The position numbers and the translations under genes are program-made. 64,000 bases of DNA from an uncultured Alphaproteobacteria bacterium. Its GTDB lineage: Bacteria; Pseudomonadota; Alphaproteobacteria; Rhodobacterales; Rhodobacteraceae. How positions within the stretch are numbered: position 1 is the first letter of the stretch; each line of letters starts with the position of its first letter. The stretch spans positions 62,001 through 126,000 of the forward strand of contig CACMAH010000003.1 in the NCBI GenBank assembly GCA_902611605.1. Direction: 5' to 3'. Positions 44,362-56,348 of the stretch are shown here, piece after piece. The notes under the pieces were generated by a model. The model had not been told where the DNA came from and did no database searches. It worked only from the letters and a program-made list of their open reading frames with translations.

Positions 44362-45588
44362 ATGAACAAAAAACCTGGCAAAGTAGTTCTAGCTTATTCA
44401 GGTGGTTTAGACACATCCATAATTTTAAAATGGCTTCAATTAAATTACAATTATGAAGTTGTCACTTTTACTGCAGACATAGGACAAAAAGAGGAATTAG
44501 AACCTGCAAGGGAAAAAGCGCTTCTCTTAGGCGTAAAACCTGAAAATATTTTTATAGAAGATTTAAGAAAAGAATTTGTTAGAGACTTTGTTTTTCCCAT
44601 GTTTAGGTCAAACGCACAATATGAAGGTCAATATTTGTTGGGGACTGCTATAGCTAGACCTTTAATATCTAAAAAGTTAATTGAAATAGCTGAAAGAGTT
44701 AATGCAGATGCTGTTTCACATGGAGCTACGGGAAAAGGTAATGACCAAGTTAGATTTGAATTGTCCTGTTATGCATTAAATCCAAATATTAGAATAATAA
44801 GCCCCTGGAGAGAGTGGCATTTAAATAGCAGAAGTAGATTACTTGAGTTTGCAGAGAGAAATCAAATTCCTATATCTAAAGATAAGAAAGGTGAAGCCCC
44901 CTTTTCTATTGATGCTAACATACTACATACATCATCTGAAGGTAAAATATTAGAGGATCCGTCTGAAATTGCTCCAGAATATGTTTTTCAGAGGACTTGT
45001 TCTCCAGAGGAAGCTCCTGAAAAAGCTGCATTTGTAAAAATAAGATTTAAAAATGGTGATATGATTGCTATCGATGACGAAAAGCTGGAAGAACATGAGC
45101 TACTAGAAAAATTAAATCAAATTGGTGGCAATCATGGCATTGGGAGACTTGACCTTGTGGAGGGAAGATTTATAGGTATGAAATCTAGGGGGGTTTATGA
45201 AACCCCTGGAGGTACAATTTTACTAGAAGCACATAGAGCAATTGAAAGTATCACATTAGATAGGGGAGCTTCTCATTTAAAAGATGAATTAATGCCAAAA
45301 TATTCTGAATTAATATATAACGGACTCTGGTATTCTCCTGAAAGAGAAATGCTACAATCTTTAATTGATTACAGTCAAAAATATGTTGAAGGCGAAGTTA
45401 CACTAAAATTATATAAAGGAAGTGTCAAGGCTGTAGCTCGAAAGTCAAAACTAAGTCTCTATTCAGAAAAGCAAGTCACCTTTGAAGATGATAATGGAAT
45501 TTATAATCAAGGTGACGCAACAGGTTTTATTAATTTAAACGCTTTGAGATTGAAAATATTAGCTTACAGAAGAATGAAAAATAATTAG
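44362..45588 (+). CDS. argG: argininosuccinate synthase
   Basis: ArgG joins citrulline and aspartate with ATP. The PP-loop [16 protein letters not shown] is near residue 10, [15 protein letters not shown] near 118, and the product-binding [17 protein letters not shown] near 275. The 408-residue length is standard. argH is 20 kb away, so arginine genes are dispersed. Its end overlaps the convergent yggT-like gene by four bases. Confidence 0.96.
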   Translation: MNKKPGKVVLAYSGGLDTSIILKWLQLNYNYEVVTFTADIGQKEELEPAREKALLLGVKPENIFIEDLRKEFVRDFVFPMFRSNAQYEGQYLLGTAIARPLISKKLIEIAERVNADAVSHGATGKGNDQVRFELSCYALNPNIRIISPWREWHLNSRSRLLEFAERNQIPISKDKKGEAPFSIDANILHTSSEGKILEDPSEIAPEYVFQRTCSPEEAPEKAAFVKIRFKNGDMIAIDDEKLEEHELLEKLNQIGGNHGIGRLDLVEGRFIGMKSRGVYETPGGTILLEAHRAIESITLDRGASHLKDELMPKYSELIYNGLWYSPEREMLQSLIDYSQKYVEGEVTLKLYKGSVKAVARKSKLSLYSEKQVTFEDDNGIYNQGDATGFINLNALRLKILAYRRMKNN

Positions 45589-45869
45589 TACTGATAAAAA
45601 TTATTTTTGATGATTACTTGCAAAGCAAAAATTCCAAAGAGCAAAACTGCAGGTGCTAAATCAAATCCAATAGTATTAGGTAAAAAAGACCTTATCTTTG
45701 AATAAATTGGTTCCATAATATTTCTTATTGATAACCAAATCTGGGAAACTATTTGATTTCTTTGATCCAGAATTCTAAATTGAATAAGTAAAGACATTAT
45801 AACATCAATAATTACAAGCCAAGAAATAATGTTTAATAGCGCAGATATTATTTGAATTAGTGAGTTCAT
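45585..45869 (-). CDS. YggT family membrane protein
   Basis: A 94-residue protein with two hydrophobic spans (about 3-28 and 65-88) separated by [20 protein letters not shown] and [13 protein letters not shown], the conserved linker of YggT proteins. The family is linked to osmotic tolerance and, in some bacteria, cell division; the role here is unknown. Convergent with argG, divergent from the COG4246 gene. Confidence 0.85.
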   Translation of the reverse strand: MNSLIQIISALLNIISWLVIIDVIMSLLIQFRILDQRNQIVSQIWLSIRNIMEPIYSKIRSFLPNTIGFDLAPAVLLFGIFALQVIIKNNFYQY

Positions 45870-45987
45870 TTGTATAATTATGTTGTGTATCTATTCTATC
45901 TTACTTTAAATTCTAAAAACAAAAACATATTAAATATTTCGCTTTATTATTATATCCTTTGAATATTTTTTTCTACCCAAATCTAAA

Positions 45988-46899
45988 ATGCATAAGAAGT
46001 TTTTCCTGATCACATTTTTATTAATTACTTTTACAATCAATTTAGGTCCCTTTTATACATATTCAATAGAAAAAAATAAATGGCAACTATCTCTTTTTGG
46101 TTCAAAATTATTAAAATATGAAGATCAGGATTTTGGTGGTATTTCGGGTATTACCTTATCAGAAAATGGTGAAAATTTTGTTTTACTCAGTGATAAATCT
46201 TTTTTTTTCAAAGGAAAAATAATAAGAGATAATTTAAATAAAATTATTGATTTAAAAATTAGAGAAAAAGGTCAACTCTCTAGTAGCAAAGGAGAAATAT
46301 TGACTGGTAAAAATATAGATAGTGAATCAATAGTAAAAAAAGACAAAAGAGGATATTATATATCCTTTGAATCAAATAATCGAATAATGTATCACGAAAC
46401 TTTAAAAAGTCCCGGAAAATTTATACCAGAACATCCAGACTTTGATAAACTTTTATTTAACGATGGAATTGAGGCTCTTGCAATTAAAGATAATGGTGAA
46501 CTTTATGCCCTTCCAGAACTTCCACCTGAGGGAAAAGATTTTCATCCAATCTATAAATTTTATAATAATAGTTGGACAATTATTGACAAAATTAAAATTG
46601 ATCAAGGTTTTAAAATAGTGGATGCTGAAATGATCGATGATGAAAATTTGATGACACTTGAAAGAAAGTTTTCTTTCTATGACGGTTTCAAAATAAGATT
46701 GAGGAGAATAAAATTTGAAAAAGATATTATTAAAAATTCAGAGATTTTATTAGAAAGTTTGCCATGGGAATATTATAATTTTGAGGGTTTAGGCAAGTGG
46801 AAAGATAGCAACGGTAATATTTATCTCACATTAGTTTCAGATAATCAATTTTCACCACTTTTAAAAACTGAGGTTAAAGAGTTCATCTTGAATAAATAA
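45988..46899 (+). CDS. exported esterase-like/phytase-like beta-propeller protein (COG4246)
   Basis: A 303-residue protein with an N-terminal hydrophobic signal (FFLITFLLITFTINLG). FGGISGITLSENGENFVLLSDK, DSESIVKKDKRGYYISFESN and GIEALAIKDNGELYALPE correspond to the repeated blades of the esterase-like activity of phytase family, common in alphaproteobacteria. Probably periplasmic. Enzymatic activity is not established for this group as far as I know. It precedes dapD by 23 bases. Confidence 0.78.
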   Translation: MHKKFFLITFLLITFTINLGPFYTYSIEKNKWQLSLFGSKLLKYEDQDFGGISGITLSENGENFVLLSDKSFFFKGKIIRDNLNKIIDLKIREKGQLSSSKGEILTGKNIDSESIVKKDKRGYYISFESNNRIMYHETLKSPGKFIPEHPDFDKLLFNDGIEALAIKDNGELYALPELPPEGKDFHPIYKFYNNSWTIIDKIKIDQGFKIVDAEMIDDENLMTLERKFSFYDGFKIRLRRIKFEKDIIKNSEILLESLPWEYYNFEGLGKWKDSNGNIYLTLVSDNQFSPLLKTEVKEFILNK

Positions 46900-46922
46900 A
46901 ATAAAATCAGAAAGGATAAAGG

Positions 46923-47753
46923 ATGAGTAAAGCAAATCTAGAGAAAATAATTAATATCGCTTGGAATGATAAAGAAAATATATCTTCTCATACAGATAAG
47001 GAAATCAAAGATGCAATTCTTCAAACTTTAGATCTACTTGGAAATGGTTTATTACGAGTAGCAGAACCTAGTGAAAATAACTCTTGGATAGTTAACCAAT
47101 GGGCTAAAAAGGCAGTGTTGTTAAGTTTTCGTCTCAAGGATATGAACTTGCAATCTGGGGGACCTCAAAATAGTTCTTGGTGGGATAAGGTTGACAATAA
47201 ATTTTTAAATTGGACAAAAGTTGAATGGGAAAAAGCAGGTTTTCGAGCAGTTCCGAATTGTATTGTGCGTAACTCTGCTTATATCGCTCCTGGTGTTGTA
47301 TTAATGCCAAGTTTTGTTAATTTAGGGGCATATGTTGATGAAGGTAGTATGGTAGATACTTGGGCTACTGTAGGTTCATGCGCCCAAATTGGAAAGAATG
47401 TTCACTTATCAGGTGGAGTTGGAATCGGCGGTGTATTAGAACCAATGCAAGCATCACCAACAATTATTGAAGACGATTGTTTTATAGGTGCAAGATCAGA
47501 AGTAGTTGAAGGTTGTATAGTAAGAAAGGGAGCTGTAATAGGTATGGGGGTATTTATTGGGAAATCAACTAAAATAGTAGTTAGAGAGACTAATGAAATA
47601 ATATATGGAGAAATACCGCCCTATTCAGTTGTTGTTCCAGGTTCACTCCCTTCTAAAAATGGAGGGCCAAACCTTTATTGTGCTGTAATTGTTAAACAAG
47701 TTGATGAAAAAACAAGATCAAAAACTTCTATAAATGATTTACTTAGAGATTAA
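46923..47753 (+). CDS. dapD: 2,3,4,5-tetrahydropyridine-2,6-dicarboxylate N-succinyltransferase
   Basis: DapD succinylates tetrahydrodipicolinate in the succinylase branch of lysine and diaminopimelate synthesis. An N-terminal helical domain is followed by a left-handed beta helix: [36 protein letters not shown] and [15 protein letters not shown] are family blocks. The 276-residue length is normal. A GGATAAAGG ribosome site is present. dapE follows after 15 bases. Confidence 0.96.
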   Translation: MSKANLEKIINIAWNDKENISSHTDKEIKDAILQTLDLLGNGLLRVAEPSENNSWIVNQWAKKAVLLSFRLKDMNLQSGGPQNSSWWDKVDNKFLNWTKVEWEKAGFRAVPNCIVRNSAYIAPGVVLMPSFVNLGAYVDEGSMVDTWATVGSCAQIGKNVHLSGGVGIGGVLEPMQASPTIIEDDCFIGARSEVVEGCIVRKGAVIGMGVFIGKSTKIVVRETNEIIYGEIPPYSVVVPGSLPSKNGGPNLYCAVIVKQVDEKTRSKTSINDLLRD

Positions 47754-47768
47754 TAACTTGAGAAAATA

Positions 47769-48929
47769 ATGACAAATTCTGTTAATCTGACTTCGGAGCT
47801 TGTGAAGTGTCCATCCGTGACACCCGACGATGCAGGTACGTTTAAATTAATCAAAGAATTATTTAAAGATACTGATTTTAAAATAACTGAAGTAAGTAAA
47901 AATGGAATTAAAAATCTTTTTTTAAGATGGGGTTCTAAAAATTTACCTACATTTGGCTTTTGTGGACACGTTGATGTTGTAAATCCTGGAGAAATTAGTA
48001 AATGGAAAATGGATCCTTTTTCAGGCAAAATTATAAATAATGAAATTTTTGGTCGAGGATCAGTTGATATGAAATCAGCTGTGGCAGCTTTTTGTTTAGC
48101 AGCTTTAAACGTAAGTAAGGAAACTTCACCCATATTTTCAATTGTACTTTTAATAACATCAGACGAAGAAGGTAAAGCAAAAGATGGAACAAATGCAATA
48201 TTAGAATGGATGAATAAAAATAATGAGCGCATGGATTATTGTATAGTTGGCGAGCCAACATGCCCAAAAAAGTTGGGAGACATGATAAAAATAGGACGAA
48301 AAGGTTCACTTACATGTCATTTTACAATAATAGGAAAACAAGGACATTCTGCTTATCCTCAATTAGCTATAAATCCGATTAATTCGAGTGTGAATCTTAT
48401 TTATTTATTAACCAATAAACCTTTGGATAATGGCTCAAAATTTTTTGAGCCCTCAACATTAGTAACTACGTCTATTTTTACCAAAAATAGGGCTAATAAT
48501 GTTATACCACAACAAGTTAAAGTAACCGTTAACATTAGATTTAATGATAATCATACTGGGGAAAAAATAAGTGCTTGGTTAAAAAAATGTGCAGAAAAAA
48601 TTGAAAATAAAACTAAAACAATAATTAAAACTGATATAAAAATTTCAGGGGAACCTTTTTATTCAAAACCAGGTTATTTAGCAAAGTTAGTAAAAAAATC
48701 AGTGCAAAAATATACAGGAATTTCTTCCGAGTTTTCAACTAGTGGCGGGACATCTGATGCAAGATTTGTTATTACAAAATGCCCTGTGGTTGAATTTGGA
48801 TTAGTAGGACAAAAAATGCATGCGATTGATGAATCCGTTCAAGTTTCACAAATTGTAGATTTGGAAAATATTTATACAGATATCTTAAAAAACTACTTTA
48901 ACGATGTTAATAGAAAGACCAAGGGTTAA
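47769..48929 (+). CDS. dapE: succinyl-diaminopimelate desuccinylase
   Basis: DapE is a dinuclear zinc peptidase-like enzyme releasing diaminopimelate. Metal ligands are in GFCGHVDVVNPG near residue 65, GRGSVDMKSAVAAF near 98, TSDEEGKAKDGT near 137 and GEPTCP near 163; a lid domain follows, and FSTSGGTSDARF near 315 is the dimer-side motif. The 386-residue length is normal. With dapD upstream and lysA elsewhere it completes the end of lysine synthesis. Confidence 0.95.
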   Translation: MTNSVNLTSELVKCPSVTPDDAGTFKLIKELFKDTDFKITEVSKNGIKNLFLRWGSKNLPTFGFCGHVDVVNPGEISKWKMDPFSGKIINNEIFGRGSVDMKSAVAAFCLAALNVSKETSPIFSIVLLITSDEEGKAKDGTNAILEWMNKNNERMDYCIVGEPTCPKKLGDMIKIGRKGSLTCHFTIIGKQGHSAYPQLAINPINSSVNLIYLLTNKPLDNGSKFFEPSTLVTTSIFTKNRANNVIPQQVKVTVNIRFNDNHTGEKISAWLKKCAEKIENKTKTIIKTDIKISGEPFYSKPGYLAKLVKKSVQKYTGISSEFSTSGGTSDARFVITKCPVVEFGLVGQKMHAIDESVQVSQIVDLENIYTDILKNYFNDVNRKTKG

Positions 48930-48930
48930 A

Positions 48931-49335
48931 ATGATAGGAAAACTTAATCACGTTGCTATTGCCGTTAAAAATATATCTTCTGCAGCAAAAACTTACAAGA
49001 AAATTTTTGGAGCTCAAGTAAGTGAACCTTTAGATCAACCAATTCATGGTGTAACGGTTGTTTTTGTAACATTAGAAAATACAAAAATTGAATTAATTTC
49101 TCCATTGGGAGAGAATAGTCCTATAATGAGTTTCTTTAATAAAAACCAAAATGGAGGGATACATCATATTTGTTATGAAGTTAAAGATTTAGAATTAGCA
49201 ATTAGTAATTTAATAAAAAATAATTATAAATTAATTGGCGATAAAATTCCTAAAATAGGGGCACATGGGAAACCTGTCATTTTTTTACATCCTTCAAATT
49301 TTGATGGGACACTAATAGAATTACAACAGGAGTGA
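48931..49335 (+). CDS. methylmalonyl-CoA epimerase-like VOC protein
   Basis: A vicinal-oxygen-chelate protein of about 134 residues. MIGKLNHVAIAVKNI supplies the first metal histidine, GGIHHICYEVKD the second, and GTLIELQQ the C-terminal glutamate, the pattern of methylmalonyl-CoA epimerase. I start at 48931, one base after the dapE stop, rather than within dapE. It would serve propionyl-CoA breakdown, but no mutase gene is in the window. Confidence 0.85.
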   Translation: MIGKLNHVAIAVKNISSAAKTYKKIFGAQVSEPLDQPIHGVTVVFVTLENTKIELISPLGENSPIMSFFNKNQNGGIHHICYEVKDLELAISNLIKNNYKLIGDKIPKIGAHGKPVIFLHPSNFDGTLIELQQE

Positions 49336-49348
49336 AATTACCTATATT

Positions 49349-49582
49349 ATGACTATAACAGCATCTCTAGTACTTTTTGCCGTATTTTGGTTTCTCATCT
49401 TATTTGTTGTATTACCCTTAAATATAAAAACTCAAGGGGAAGAAGGGAAAAATTCTTATGGAACTCCCAGTTCTGCACCAATAAACGCAAATATTAAAAA
49501 GAAGATGATTTTAGTAACATTGTTTACTATAGTAGCTTGGTTAATTTCTATGCTACTAATTTATTTAATTTTCTTGAGTTAG
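49349..49582 (+). CDS. DUF1467 family membrane protein
   Basis: A 77-residue protein with two membrane spans (about 5-25 and 52-76). The loop LPLNIKTQGEEGKNSYGTPS with SAPINANIKKKM matches DUF1467, an alphaproteobacterial family frequently placed after the methylmalonyl-CoA epimerase gene, as here (13-base gap). Function unknown. Confidence 0.85.
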   Translation: MTITASLVLFAVFWFLILFVVLPLNIKTQGEEGKNSYGTPSSAPINANIKKKMILVTLFTIVAWLISMLLIYLIFLS

Positions 49583-49608
49583 TGTTTTTTTAATAAAATT
49601 TAAAATTT

Positions 49609-50187
49609 TTAATCTATTTGAAAATAAGAAATTTTTTTCTCTAACTGAGGCCTTGGTCTATCAGTGATACTTTCATCAAAGCTACCAACATATAAATATC
49701 CTGCAACAAACTCATTTTTAGAAGTATTGAATGCTAACCTACCTAACTCTTTATCATTAGCCATCCAACCTGTTAACCAATTTGAACCCCATCCATTTGC
49801 AAGAAAATTATTTAATATATTCAAGCATAAAGCTCCACATGAAAGAATTTGTTCAATTTCTGGAATTTTTGTATCATTGATAGGAGAGCAAATCACTGTA
49901 ACAATCAAAGGAGTTTTTGATAAATTAACTATACTTTTTTCAACTTTATGAGAATCAATACCAACTTCTTTACCTCTTTTTTCAATCATTGAAATATAAC
50001 TTTTTTTATTATCTTCTGTAATTAACACAATTCTCCAAGGTTCAAGTTTACCATGATCTGGTACTCTAAAAGCACTTTTTAGAATATCCATAATTTGTTT
50101 TTCTGAAGGTCCTGGATATTTTAAGTTTCTTACTGATACAGACCTTCTAGAAGAGAAGAACTCCGATGCTTTTTTTATTTGATTCAT
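49609..50187 (-). CDS. nitroreductase family protein (YdjA-like)
   Basis: A 192-residue FMN-dependent nitroreductase fold. FFSSRRSVSVRNL near the N-terminus, RVPDHGKLEPWRIVLI near residue 40 and LNILNNFLANGWGSNWLTGW near 120 match the small YdjA-like subgroup. Natural electron acceptor unknown. It follows aspS by 14 bases on the same strand. Confidence 0.85.
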   Translation of the reverse strand: MNQIKKASEFFSSRRSVSVRNLKYPGPSEKQIMDILKSAFRVPDHGKLEPWRIVLITEDNKKSYISMIEKRGKEVGIDSHKVEKSIVNLSKTPLIVTVICSPINDTKIPEIEQILSCGALCLNILNNFLANGWGSNWLTGWMANDKELGRLAFNTSKNEFVAGYLYVGSFDESITDRPRPQLEKKISYFQID

Positions 50188-50201
50188 GAGTTAAAATCCA
50201 G

Positions 50202-51983
50202 TTATTCAGTATCTTGTTCAATTACTCTAAGATTTAGCTCTCTAAGTTGTTCGTTTGTAGGAGAAGTAGGGGCATTCATCATTAAGTCCTCACCTTTTTG
50301 ATTCATTGGAAACATTATGACTTCTCTTATGTTTTCTTCCTCAGCTAATAACATTATCATTCTATCAATACCTAATGCGCATCCACCATGTGGTGGAGGA
50401 CCATACTTTAATCCTTCAATTATTCCTTGAAATTTTGAAGAAACTTCATCTTTTGAATACCCTGCTAGCTCAAAGGCCTTAAACATAGTTTCCAGCTCAT
50501 GATTTCTAATTGCTCCAGATAATAATTCATAACCATTGCATGCAAGGTCATATTGGTAACCTTTAACTTCAAGCGGGTCTCCCATTAGAGATTTAATTCC
50601 TCCCTGAGGCATTGAAAAAGGATTATGCGAAAAATCGATAGTATCTTTATCAGAATCTTTCTCATACATAGGAAAATCAACAATCCAAGCAAATGCGAAA
50701 ACATTCTCATTTATAAGTTTAAGCTCATTCCCAATATGATTTCTAGCTCTTGCAGAAAATCCTTCAAAATTCGAGGGTTTTCCTCCAAGAAAAAAAGCTG
50801 AATCACCAATATTTAAATTTAACCGTTGCCTAATAAGCTCTGATTTTTCTTCACCTATGTTTTTTGCCAACGGACCTGCAGCATCTATTTTTCCATCTAT
50901 TTCTCTCCAAAAAATATATCCCATTCCAGGTAATCCTTCTTTTTGAGCAAAAGAATTCATTCTATCACAAAAATTTCTACTCCCACCCCCCGGTGCTGGA
51001 ATTGCCTTAATTTCTGTACCTTTATTCTTTAAAATATTTGAAAAAACTGCAAATCCAGAATCTCTGAATATATCACTTACAATCTGCATCTTAATGGGGT
51101 TACGTAAATCAGGCTTATCAGAACCATACCACAGGATTGAATCCTCATATGAAATTAGCGGCCACTCTTTATAAACTTTTTTGCCTCCTCCATATTGATG
51201 AAAAATTTTTTCGATTATAGGCTTAACAGTATCTAATACATCTCTCTGATTAACAAAACTCATTTCAATATCAAGTTGATAAAAATCGGTAGGAGAGCGA
51301 TCTGACCTTGGATCTTCATCCCTAAAACATGGTGCTATTTGAAAATACCTATCAAAACCACCCATCATTATTAATTGCTTAAACTGTTGAGGAGCCTGTG
51401 GTAGTGCATAAAATTTTCCTTTATTTAGTCTGCTAGGTACTAAAAAATCTCTAGCACCTTCAGGAGAAGAAGCTGTCAAAATTGGTGTTTGAAATTCATT
51501 AAATCCAATATCCCACATTTCTTTTCTTATTGAAGAAATAACATTAGATCGCAGAACCATGTTTTTATGTAAACCTTCTCTCCTTAAGTCCAAAAATCTA
51601 TACTTTAATCTAGTTTCTTCAGGATATTCCAATTCACCAAATACCGGTAATGGTAAGTCATAAGATTTTGTAATAATTTTGGCAGATTCAATAAAAACTT
51701 CAATTTCACCTGTACTTAAATTTCTATTTATCAAATCAGTATCTCTTGATTTAACTTTCCCAACAATTTTAATACACCACTCTGATCTAAAATTTTCTGC
51801 TATTCCAAAATCTTCACTATCAGGATCTATTACTATTTGTGTAATTCCATAATGGTCACGAAGATCAATAAATAATACACCACCATGATCTCTTATTCTA
51901 TGAACCCACCCAGAAAGTGTTACCTTCTTATCAACATCTTTAACTGTCAGTTCATTACAATTATGAGTTCTATAAACTTCCAT
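50202..51983 (-). CDS. aspS: aspartyl-tRNA synthetase
   Basis: A bacterial-type AspRS of 593 residues. The N-terminal OB domain has [23 protein letters not shown]-type residues ([11 protein letters not shown]), class II motif 2 is in [19 protein letters not shown], and motif 3 is [14 protein letters not shown] near residue 540; the bacterial GAD insert lies between. Whether it also charges tRNA-Asn cannot be read here. Divergent from carB across a 173-base AT-rich gap in which I see no clear element. Confidence 0.96.
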   Translation of the reverse strand: MEVYRTHNCNELTVKDVDKKVTLSGWVHRIRDHGGVLFIDLRDHYGITQIVIDPDSEDFGIAENFRSEWCIKIVGKVKSRDTDLINRNLSTGEIEVFIESAKIITKSYDLPLPVFGELEYPEETRLKYRFLDLRREGLHKNMVLRSNVISSIRKEMWDIGFNEFQTPILTASSPEGARDFLVPSRLNKGKFYALPQAPQQFKQLIMMGGFDRYFQIAPCFRDEDPRSDRSPTDFYQLDIEMSFVNQRDVLDTVKPIIEKIFHQYGGGKKVYKEWPLISYEDSILWYGSDKPDLRNPIKMQIVSDIFRDSGFAVFSNILKNKGTEIKAIPAPGGGSRNFCDRMNSFAQKEGLPGMGYIFWREIDGKIDAAGPLAKNIGEEKSELIRQRLNLNIGDSAFFLGGKPSNFEGFSARARNHIGNELKLINENVFAFAWIVDFPMYEKDSDKDTIDFSHNPFSMPQGGIKSLMGDPLEVKGYQYDLACNGYELLSGAIRNHELETMFKAFELAGYSKDEVSSKFQGIIEGLKYGPPPHGGCALGIDRMIMLLAEEENIREVIMFPMNQKGEDLMMNAPTSPTNEQLRELNLRVIEQDTE

Positions 51984-52156
51984 ACATGCCTCAAGACAAT
52001 TACAATTAAACTTCTTCTCAAATAATAGAAAGATATAAAAGGGTAAAGCCTTAATATGATTAATTAAGTTTCATATTGTTATTAAACAACGATTTTTTAT
52101 AATTTTTACTTGCCTAATTAATATCAAACTGACAAATAATTAATAAAAAAATTAAA

Positions 52157-55100
52157 ATGCCCAAAAGAAATGATATATCAACAATACTAATTATAGGGGC
52201 TGGTCCAATAGTCATTGGGCAAGCCTGTGAGTTTGATTATTCTGGGACACAAGCATGTAAAGCCCTTAAAGAAGAGGGCTATCGTGTAATTTTAGTAAAT
52301 TCTAATCCAGCAACAATTATGACAGATCCCGAAATCGCAGACTCTACTTACGTTGAACCTATAAATACTATTACAGTTGAAAAAATAATTAAAAAAGAAA
52401 AACCGTGTGCAATACTACCAACAATGGGGGGACAAACAGCTCTTAATATTGCTATAGAACTTGAAGATAAGGGAATATTAAAAAAGGAAAATGTAGAATT
52501 AATTGGTGCTACTAAATCTGCAATAGAAAAAGCAGAGGATAGAAAAAAATTCAGAAACTGTATGAAAAAATTAGGTATAAAATGTCCTAAATCTGTAATC
52601 ATAGAAAAATTATATGATGCTGAAATAGCATTAAATGAAATTGGTTTACCAGCAATTATAAGACCAGCATTTACCCTAGGAGGAGCTGGTGGTGGAATTG
52701 CATATAATACTAAAGATTTTTTTCAAATTTGTAAAAATGGATTACAAATTTCTCCTGTTAATCAGGTATTAGTAGACGAAAGTTTATTAGGATGGAAAGA
52801 ATTTGAATTAGAAGTTGTCAGAGATCAAATGGATAATTCAATAATCATCTGCTCAATTGAAAATGTTGATCCCATGGGAGTCCATACAGGGGATAGCATT
52901 ACTGTGGCACCAGCACTTACTTTAACTGATAAAGAATATCAAAAAATGCGTACAGACTCTATACGTATTTTAAAAGAAATTGGTGTTGAAACAGGTGGCT
53001 CAAATGTCCAATGGGCAGTTAACCCCGATGACGGAAGAATGGTTGTCATAGAAATGAATCCAAGAGTATCGAGATCGTCTGCCCTTGCATCAAAAGCTAC
53101 TGGTTTCCCTATTGCAAAAATTGCAGCAAAACTAGCAGTAGGGTATACTCTTAATGAATTAAAAAATGATATAACGAATTCGACCCCAGCCAGTTTTGAA
53201 CCCACTATTGATTATATTGTAACAAAAATTCCTAGATTTACATTTGAAAAGTTTCCAGGAGCTTCTTCAGAATTAGGAAGTTCTATGAAATCTGTTGGGG
53301 AAGTAATGTCAATAGGAAGATCTTTTCATGAAAGTCTACAAAAAGCACTTATTTCACTAGATATCGGTTTATCAGGACTGAGTGAAATTTACATTTCCAA
53401 GGACAAAGAAGGAATGATAAATGCTTTATCAAAACAAAACCCTCAACGAATTTTACAAATTGCACAGGCTATAAGGCATGGAATGGAATTATCACTTATA
53501 AATAAAATTACAAAAATAGATTTTTGGTTTTTAGAACGTATAAAGGAAATTATTGAACTTGAGAATTACATCAAGAAAAATGGCCTACCAAATAGTAAAA
53601 AAGAATTGTTATACATAAAATCTTTGGGTTTCACAGATATGAGGCTAAGTGAGTTGACATCCTTGAAAGAGGTAGAAATTTACGAATTAAGAAAATCAAA
53701 GAATATTAATGCTGTTTATAAAAGAGTAGATACCTGCGCAGGAGAATTTATATCTAATACATCTTATATGTATTCCACTTATCCAACGAATGAAACAGAA
53801 TTAAATAATTGTGAAGCTAATCCGAGTGAAAGTAAAAAAATTATCATTCTTGGTGGAGGACCAAATAGAATAGGACAAGGAATAGAATTTGATTATTGTT
53901 GTTGCCATGCTTGTTTTGCTCTTTCTAAAAAAGGGATTGAAACAGTCATGGTGAACTGTAATCCCGAAACAGTATCAACTGATTATGATACATCCGACAG
54001 ACTCTATTTCGAACCTTTAACCGTCGAACATGTCATGGAAATTATTGTTAAAGAAAATTCAAATGGAAATTTATTAGGAGTTATTGTCCAATTAGGTGGA
54101 CAAACACCATTAAATCTTTCTAAATCCCTAAAAAAATTTGGCATCCCCATTTTAGGAACTAGTCTCGAATCTATTGATATTTCAGAAGATAGAGAAAAAT
54201 TTCAAACCCTCATATGTAAATTAGGTCTTAAACAACCTAATAATGGAATTGCCAGATCAGACAAAGAGGCTATTAAAATAGCAAATAAGATAGATTATCC
54301 TGTGGTAATTAGACCTTCTTACGTTATAGGAGGTAGGGCTATGGAAATAGTTTTAAATGAAGATCATTTAAAAAAGTACATTAATCATGCTGTAAAAGTT
54401 AGCGGTAAAAATCCAATATTAATTGATAGTTTTATCAGTAATGCAATAGAAATTGACGTTGATGCAATTTCAGATGGTATAAATGTAACCATAGTTGGGT
54501 TAATGCAACATATTGAGGAAGCAGGCATCCATTCAGGTGATAGCGCATGTTGTATTCCACCATATTCTTTAGATAATGAAATTATTGATAGATTAAAAAA
54601 ACAAAGCATCTTGCTAGCAAAAGAATTGCAGGTAGTGGGTTTAATCAACATACAATTTGCAATAAATGGTAGGGATATTTATGTCCTCGAAGCAAACCCT
54701 AGAGCTTCTAGGACACTTCCTTTTGTTTCTAAAGTTATAGGTAAACCAATCCCTGGAATAGCCGCATTAATAATGGCAGGAATTTCAAAAAATATTATTG
54801 ATGAACCTAATATTAATTTCTTTGCAGTTAAGGAAGTAGTATTACCTTTTAATAAGTTTCCTGGGACAGATATTTTGTTAGGACCAGAAATGCGTTCCAC
54901 TGGTGAAGTGATGGGAATTGATAAGAATTTTGCAAAAGCATATTTAAAATCACAAATTGCTTCTGGTATGAAACTTCCTAATAAAGGTACTGCATTTGTT
55001 TCGGTTAAAGAAAAAGATAAAAGCCCAAAGTTATTAGAAATTTGTAAGATAATTGATGAATTAGGAATTAATATTTTAGCTACAACTGGAACTTTACAAT

Positions 55101-55390
55101 TTCTCTCAAACAATAATATAAACGCTAAAGGAGTAAATAAAGCCTATGAAGGAAGGCCGAACATTATTGATTTATTAACTGATAATAAAATTAATTTAGT
55201 AATAAACACAACTGAAGGCCTCCAGTCTATAGAAGATAGTAAAGGTATAAGAATGTTAGCATTAGAAAAAAATCTTCCCTATTATACTTCCACTACAGGT
55301 GCTTGGGCTGCAGCGCATTCTATGAAAAATCTTAATGAAAAAGGACTTTCTATTATATCTTTGCAAGAATTAAATAACTTAGATTTTTAA
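52157..55390 (+). CDS. carB: carbamoyl phosphate synthase large subunit
   Basis: CarB makes carbamoyl phosphate for arginine and pyrimidines. Two homologous ATP-grasp halves are visible: the first begins [21 protein letters not shown] and has the [12 protein letters not shown] loop, the second begins [19 protein letters not shown] and has [16 protein letters not shown]-terminal MGS-like allosteric domain ([17 protein letters not shown]) ends the 1077 residues, the normal length. The small subunit carA is not adjacent. Confidence 0.97.
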   Translation: MPKRNDISTILIIGAGPIVIGQACEFDYSGTQACKALKEEGYRVILVNSNPATIMTDPEIADSTYVEPINTITVEKIIKKEKPCAILPTMGGQTALNIAIELEDKGILKKENVELIGATKSAIEKAEDRKKFRNCMKKLGIKCPKSVIIEKLYDAEIALNEIGLPAIIRPAFTLGGAGGGIAYNTKDFFQICKNGLQISPVNQVLVDESLLGWKEFELEVVRDQMDNSIIICSIENVDPMGVHTGDSITVAPALTLTDKEYQKMRTDSIRILKEIGVETGGSNVQWAVNPDDGRMVVIEMNPRVSRSSALASKATGFPIAKIAAKLAVGYTLNELKNDITNSTPASFEPTIDYIVTKIPRFTFEKFPGASSELGSSMKSVGEVMSIGRSFHESLQKALISLDIGLSGLSEIYISKDKEGMINALSKQNPQRILQIAQAIRHGMELSLINKITKIDFWFLERIKEIIELENYIKKNGLPNSKKELLYIKSLGFTDMRLSELTSLKEVEIYELRKSKNINAVYKRVDTCAGEFISNTSYMYSTYPTNETELNNCEANPSESKKIIILGGGPNRIGQGIEFDYCCCHACFALSKKGIETVMVNCNPETVSTDYDTSDRLYFEPLTVEHVMEIIVKENSNGNLLGVIVQLGGQTPLNLSKSLKKFGIPILGTSLESIDISEDREKFQTLICKLGLKQPNNGIARSDKEAIKIANKIDYPVVIRPSYVIGGRAMEIVLNEDHLKKYINHAVKVSGKNPILIDSFISNAIEIDVDAISDGINVTIVGLMQHIEEAGIHSGDSACCIPPYSLDNEIIDRLKKQSILLAKELQVVGLINIQFAINGRDIYVLEANPRASRTLPFVSKVIGKPIPGIAALIMAGISKNIIDEPNINFFAVKEVVLPFNKFPGTDILLGPEMRSTGEVMGIDKNFAKAYLKSQIASGMKLPNKGTAFVSVKEKDKSPKLLEICKIIDELGINILATTGTLQFLSNNNINAKGVNKAYEGRPNIIDLLTDNKINLVINTTEGLQSIEDSKGIRMLALEKNLPYYTSTTGAWAAAHSMKNLNEKGLSIISLQELNNLDF

Positions 55391-55405
55391 TAAAAAAATA
55401 CTGCA

Positions 55406-56008
55406 ATGGCAAAATTATATTTTTATTATTCTACGATGAATGCAGGTAAATCGACGATTTTGCTACAAGCTGCTCATAACTACAGAGAAAGAGGAATGGA
55501 ACCCTTTCTAATTACGGCCAAACTAGATAATAGAGCAGGACAACCTAAAATTGTAAGTAGAATTGGAATTGAGGGGAAAGCCCAACTATTTGACTCAAAA
55601 AATGACTTATTTTTAATGATAAAAGAAAAGCTCAAAGAAAAAAAATTAAATTGTATACTTCTAGATGAAGCTCAATTTCTATCAAAAAAACAAGTTTGGC
55701 AACTTGCAAGAGTTGTCGATGATCTCCAAATTCCAGTTCTTTGCTATGGTTTAAGGGTTGATTTCCAAGGAGAATTATTTCCTGGTTCTCTTGTTCTATT
55801 GTCTATAGCTGACGAAATGAGAGAAATAAAAACCATTTGTCATTGTGGAAAGAAAGCAACAATGGTTGCACGATTAAGTAAAGAGGGTAAAGTAATAACT
55901 AAAGGAGAGCAAATTCAAATTGGCGGGAATGAAAGTTACATATCACTATGTAGGCTTCATTGGTGTGAAGAAATAAAAAATGCTAATATAAACGACTCCC
56001 AATTTTAG
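55406..56008 (+). CDS. tdk: thymidine kinase
   Basis: A type II thymidine kinase of 200 residues, for nucleoside salvage. The P-loop is [15 protein letters not shown], the Walker B/catalytic Glu segment is ILLDEAQFL near residue 86, and a zinc site is formed by CHCGKKA and the late CRLHW. It follows carB by 15 bases, so two pyrimidine-related genes may be co-transcribed. Its 3' end overlaps the convergent csaA-like gene by 26 bases. Confidence 0.93.
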   Translation: MAKLYFYYSTMNAGKSTILLQAAHNYRERGMEPFLITAKLDNRAGQPKIVSRIGIEGKAQLFDSKNDLFLMIKEKLKEKKLNCILLDEAQFLSKKQVWQLARVVDDLQIPVLCYGLRVDFQGELFPGSLVLLSIADEMREIKTICHCGKKATMVARLSKEGKVITKGEQIQIGGNESYISLCRLHWCEEIKNANINDSQF

Positions 56009-56324
56009 TTTCATTGTCTGGGACTACTAAAAAAACCCCTTCCTCTTTCATATCAGGAACTCCCAAAACTAAAACCTCTGAAATGAAGTTTCCAATTTGT
56101 CTTGGTTTAAGATTTATCACGGCTAAAATTTTCTTACCAATTAAGTTATTAGGTTTATAATGATCTGTAATTTGAGCAGAGGACTTTTTTTCTCCTATAT
56201 GTTTTCCAAAATTTATCCATAATTTTAAAGCAGGTTTTCTTGCTTCAGGATAAGTTTCAGCTTTTATAATTTCACCTACTCTTATGTCAACATTTTGAAA
56301 GGTATTAAAATCAATAAAATTCAA
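55983..56324 (-). CDS. CsaA-like tRNA-binding protein
   Basis: A 113-residue single OB-fold protein. [31 protein letters not shown] and the C-terminal [17 protein letters not shown] match CsaA, a stand-alone tRNA-binding (EMAP-like) domain with reported chaperone activity. Role here is inferred from family only. It follows proC by 24 bases on the same strand. Confidence 0.85.
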   Translation of the reverse strand: MNFIDFNTFQNVDIRVGEIIKAETYPEARKPALKLWINFGKHIGEKKSSAQITDHYKPNNLIGKKILAVINLKPRQIGNFISEVLVLGVPDMKEEGVFLVVPDNETKIGSRLY

Positions 56325-56348
56325 TATAAATTCCCTTATTATTTCATT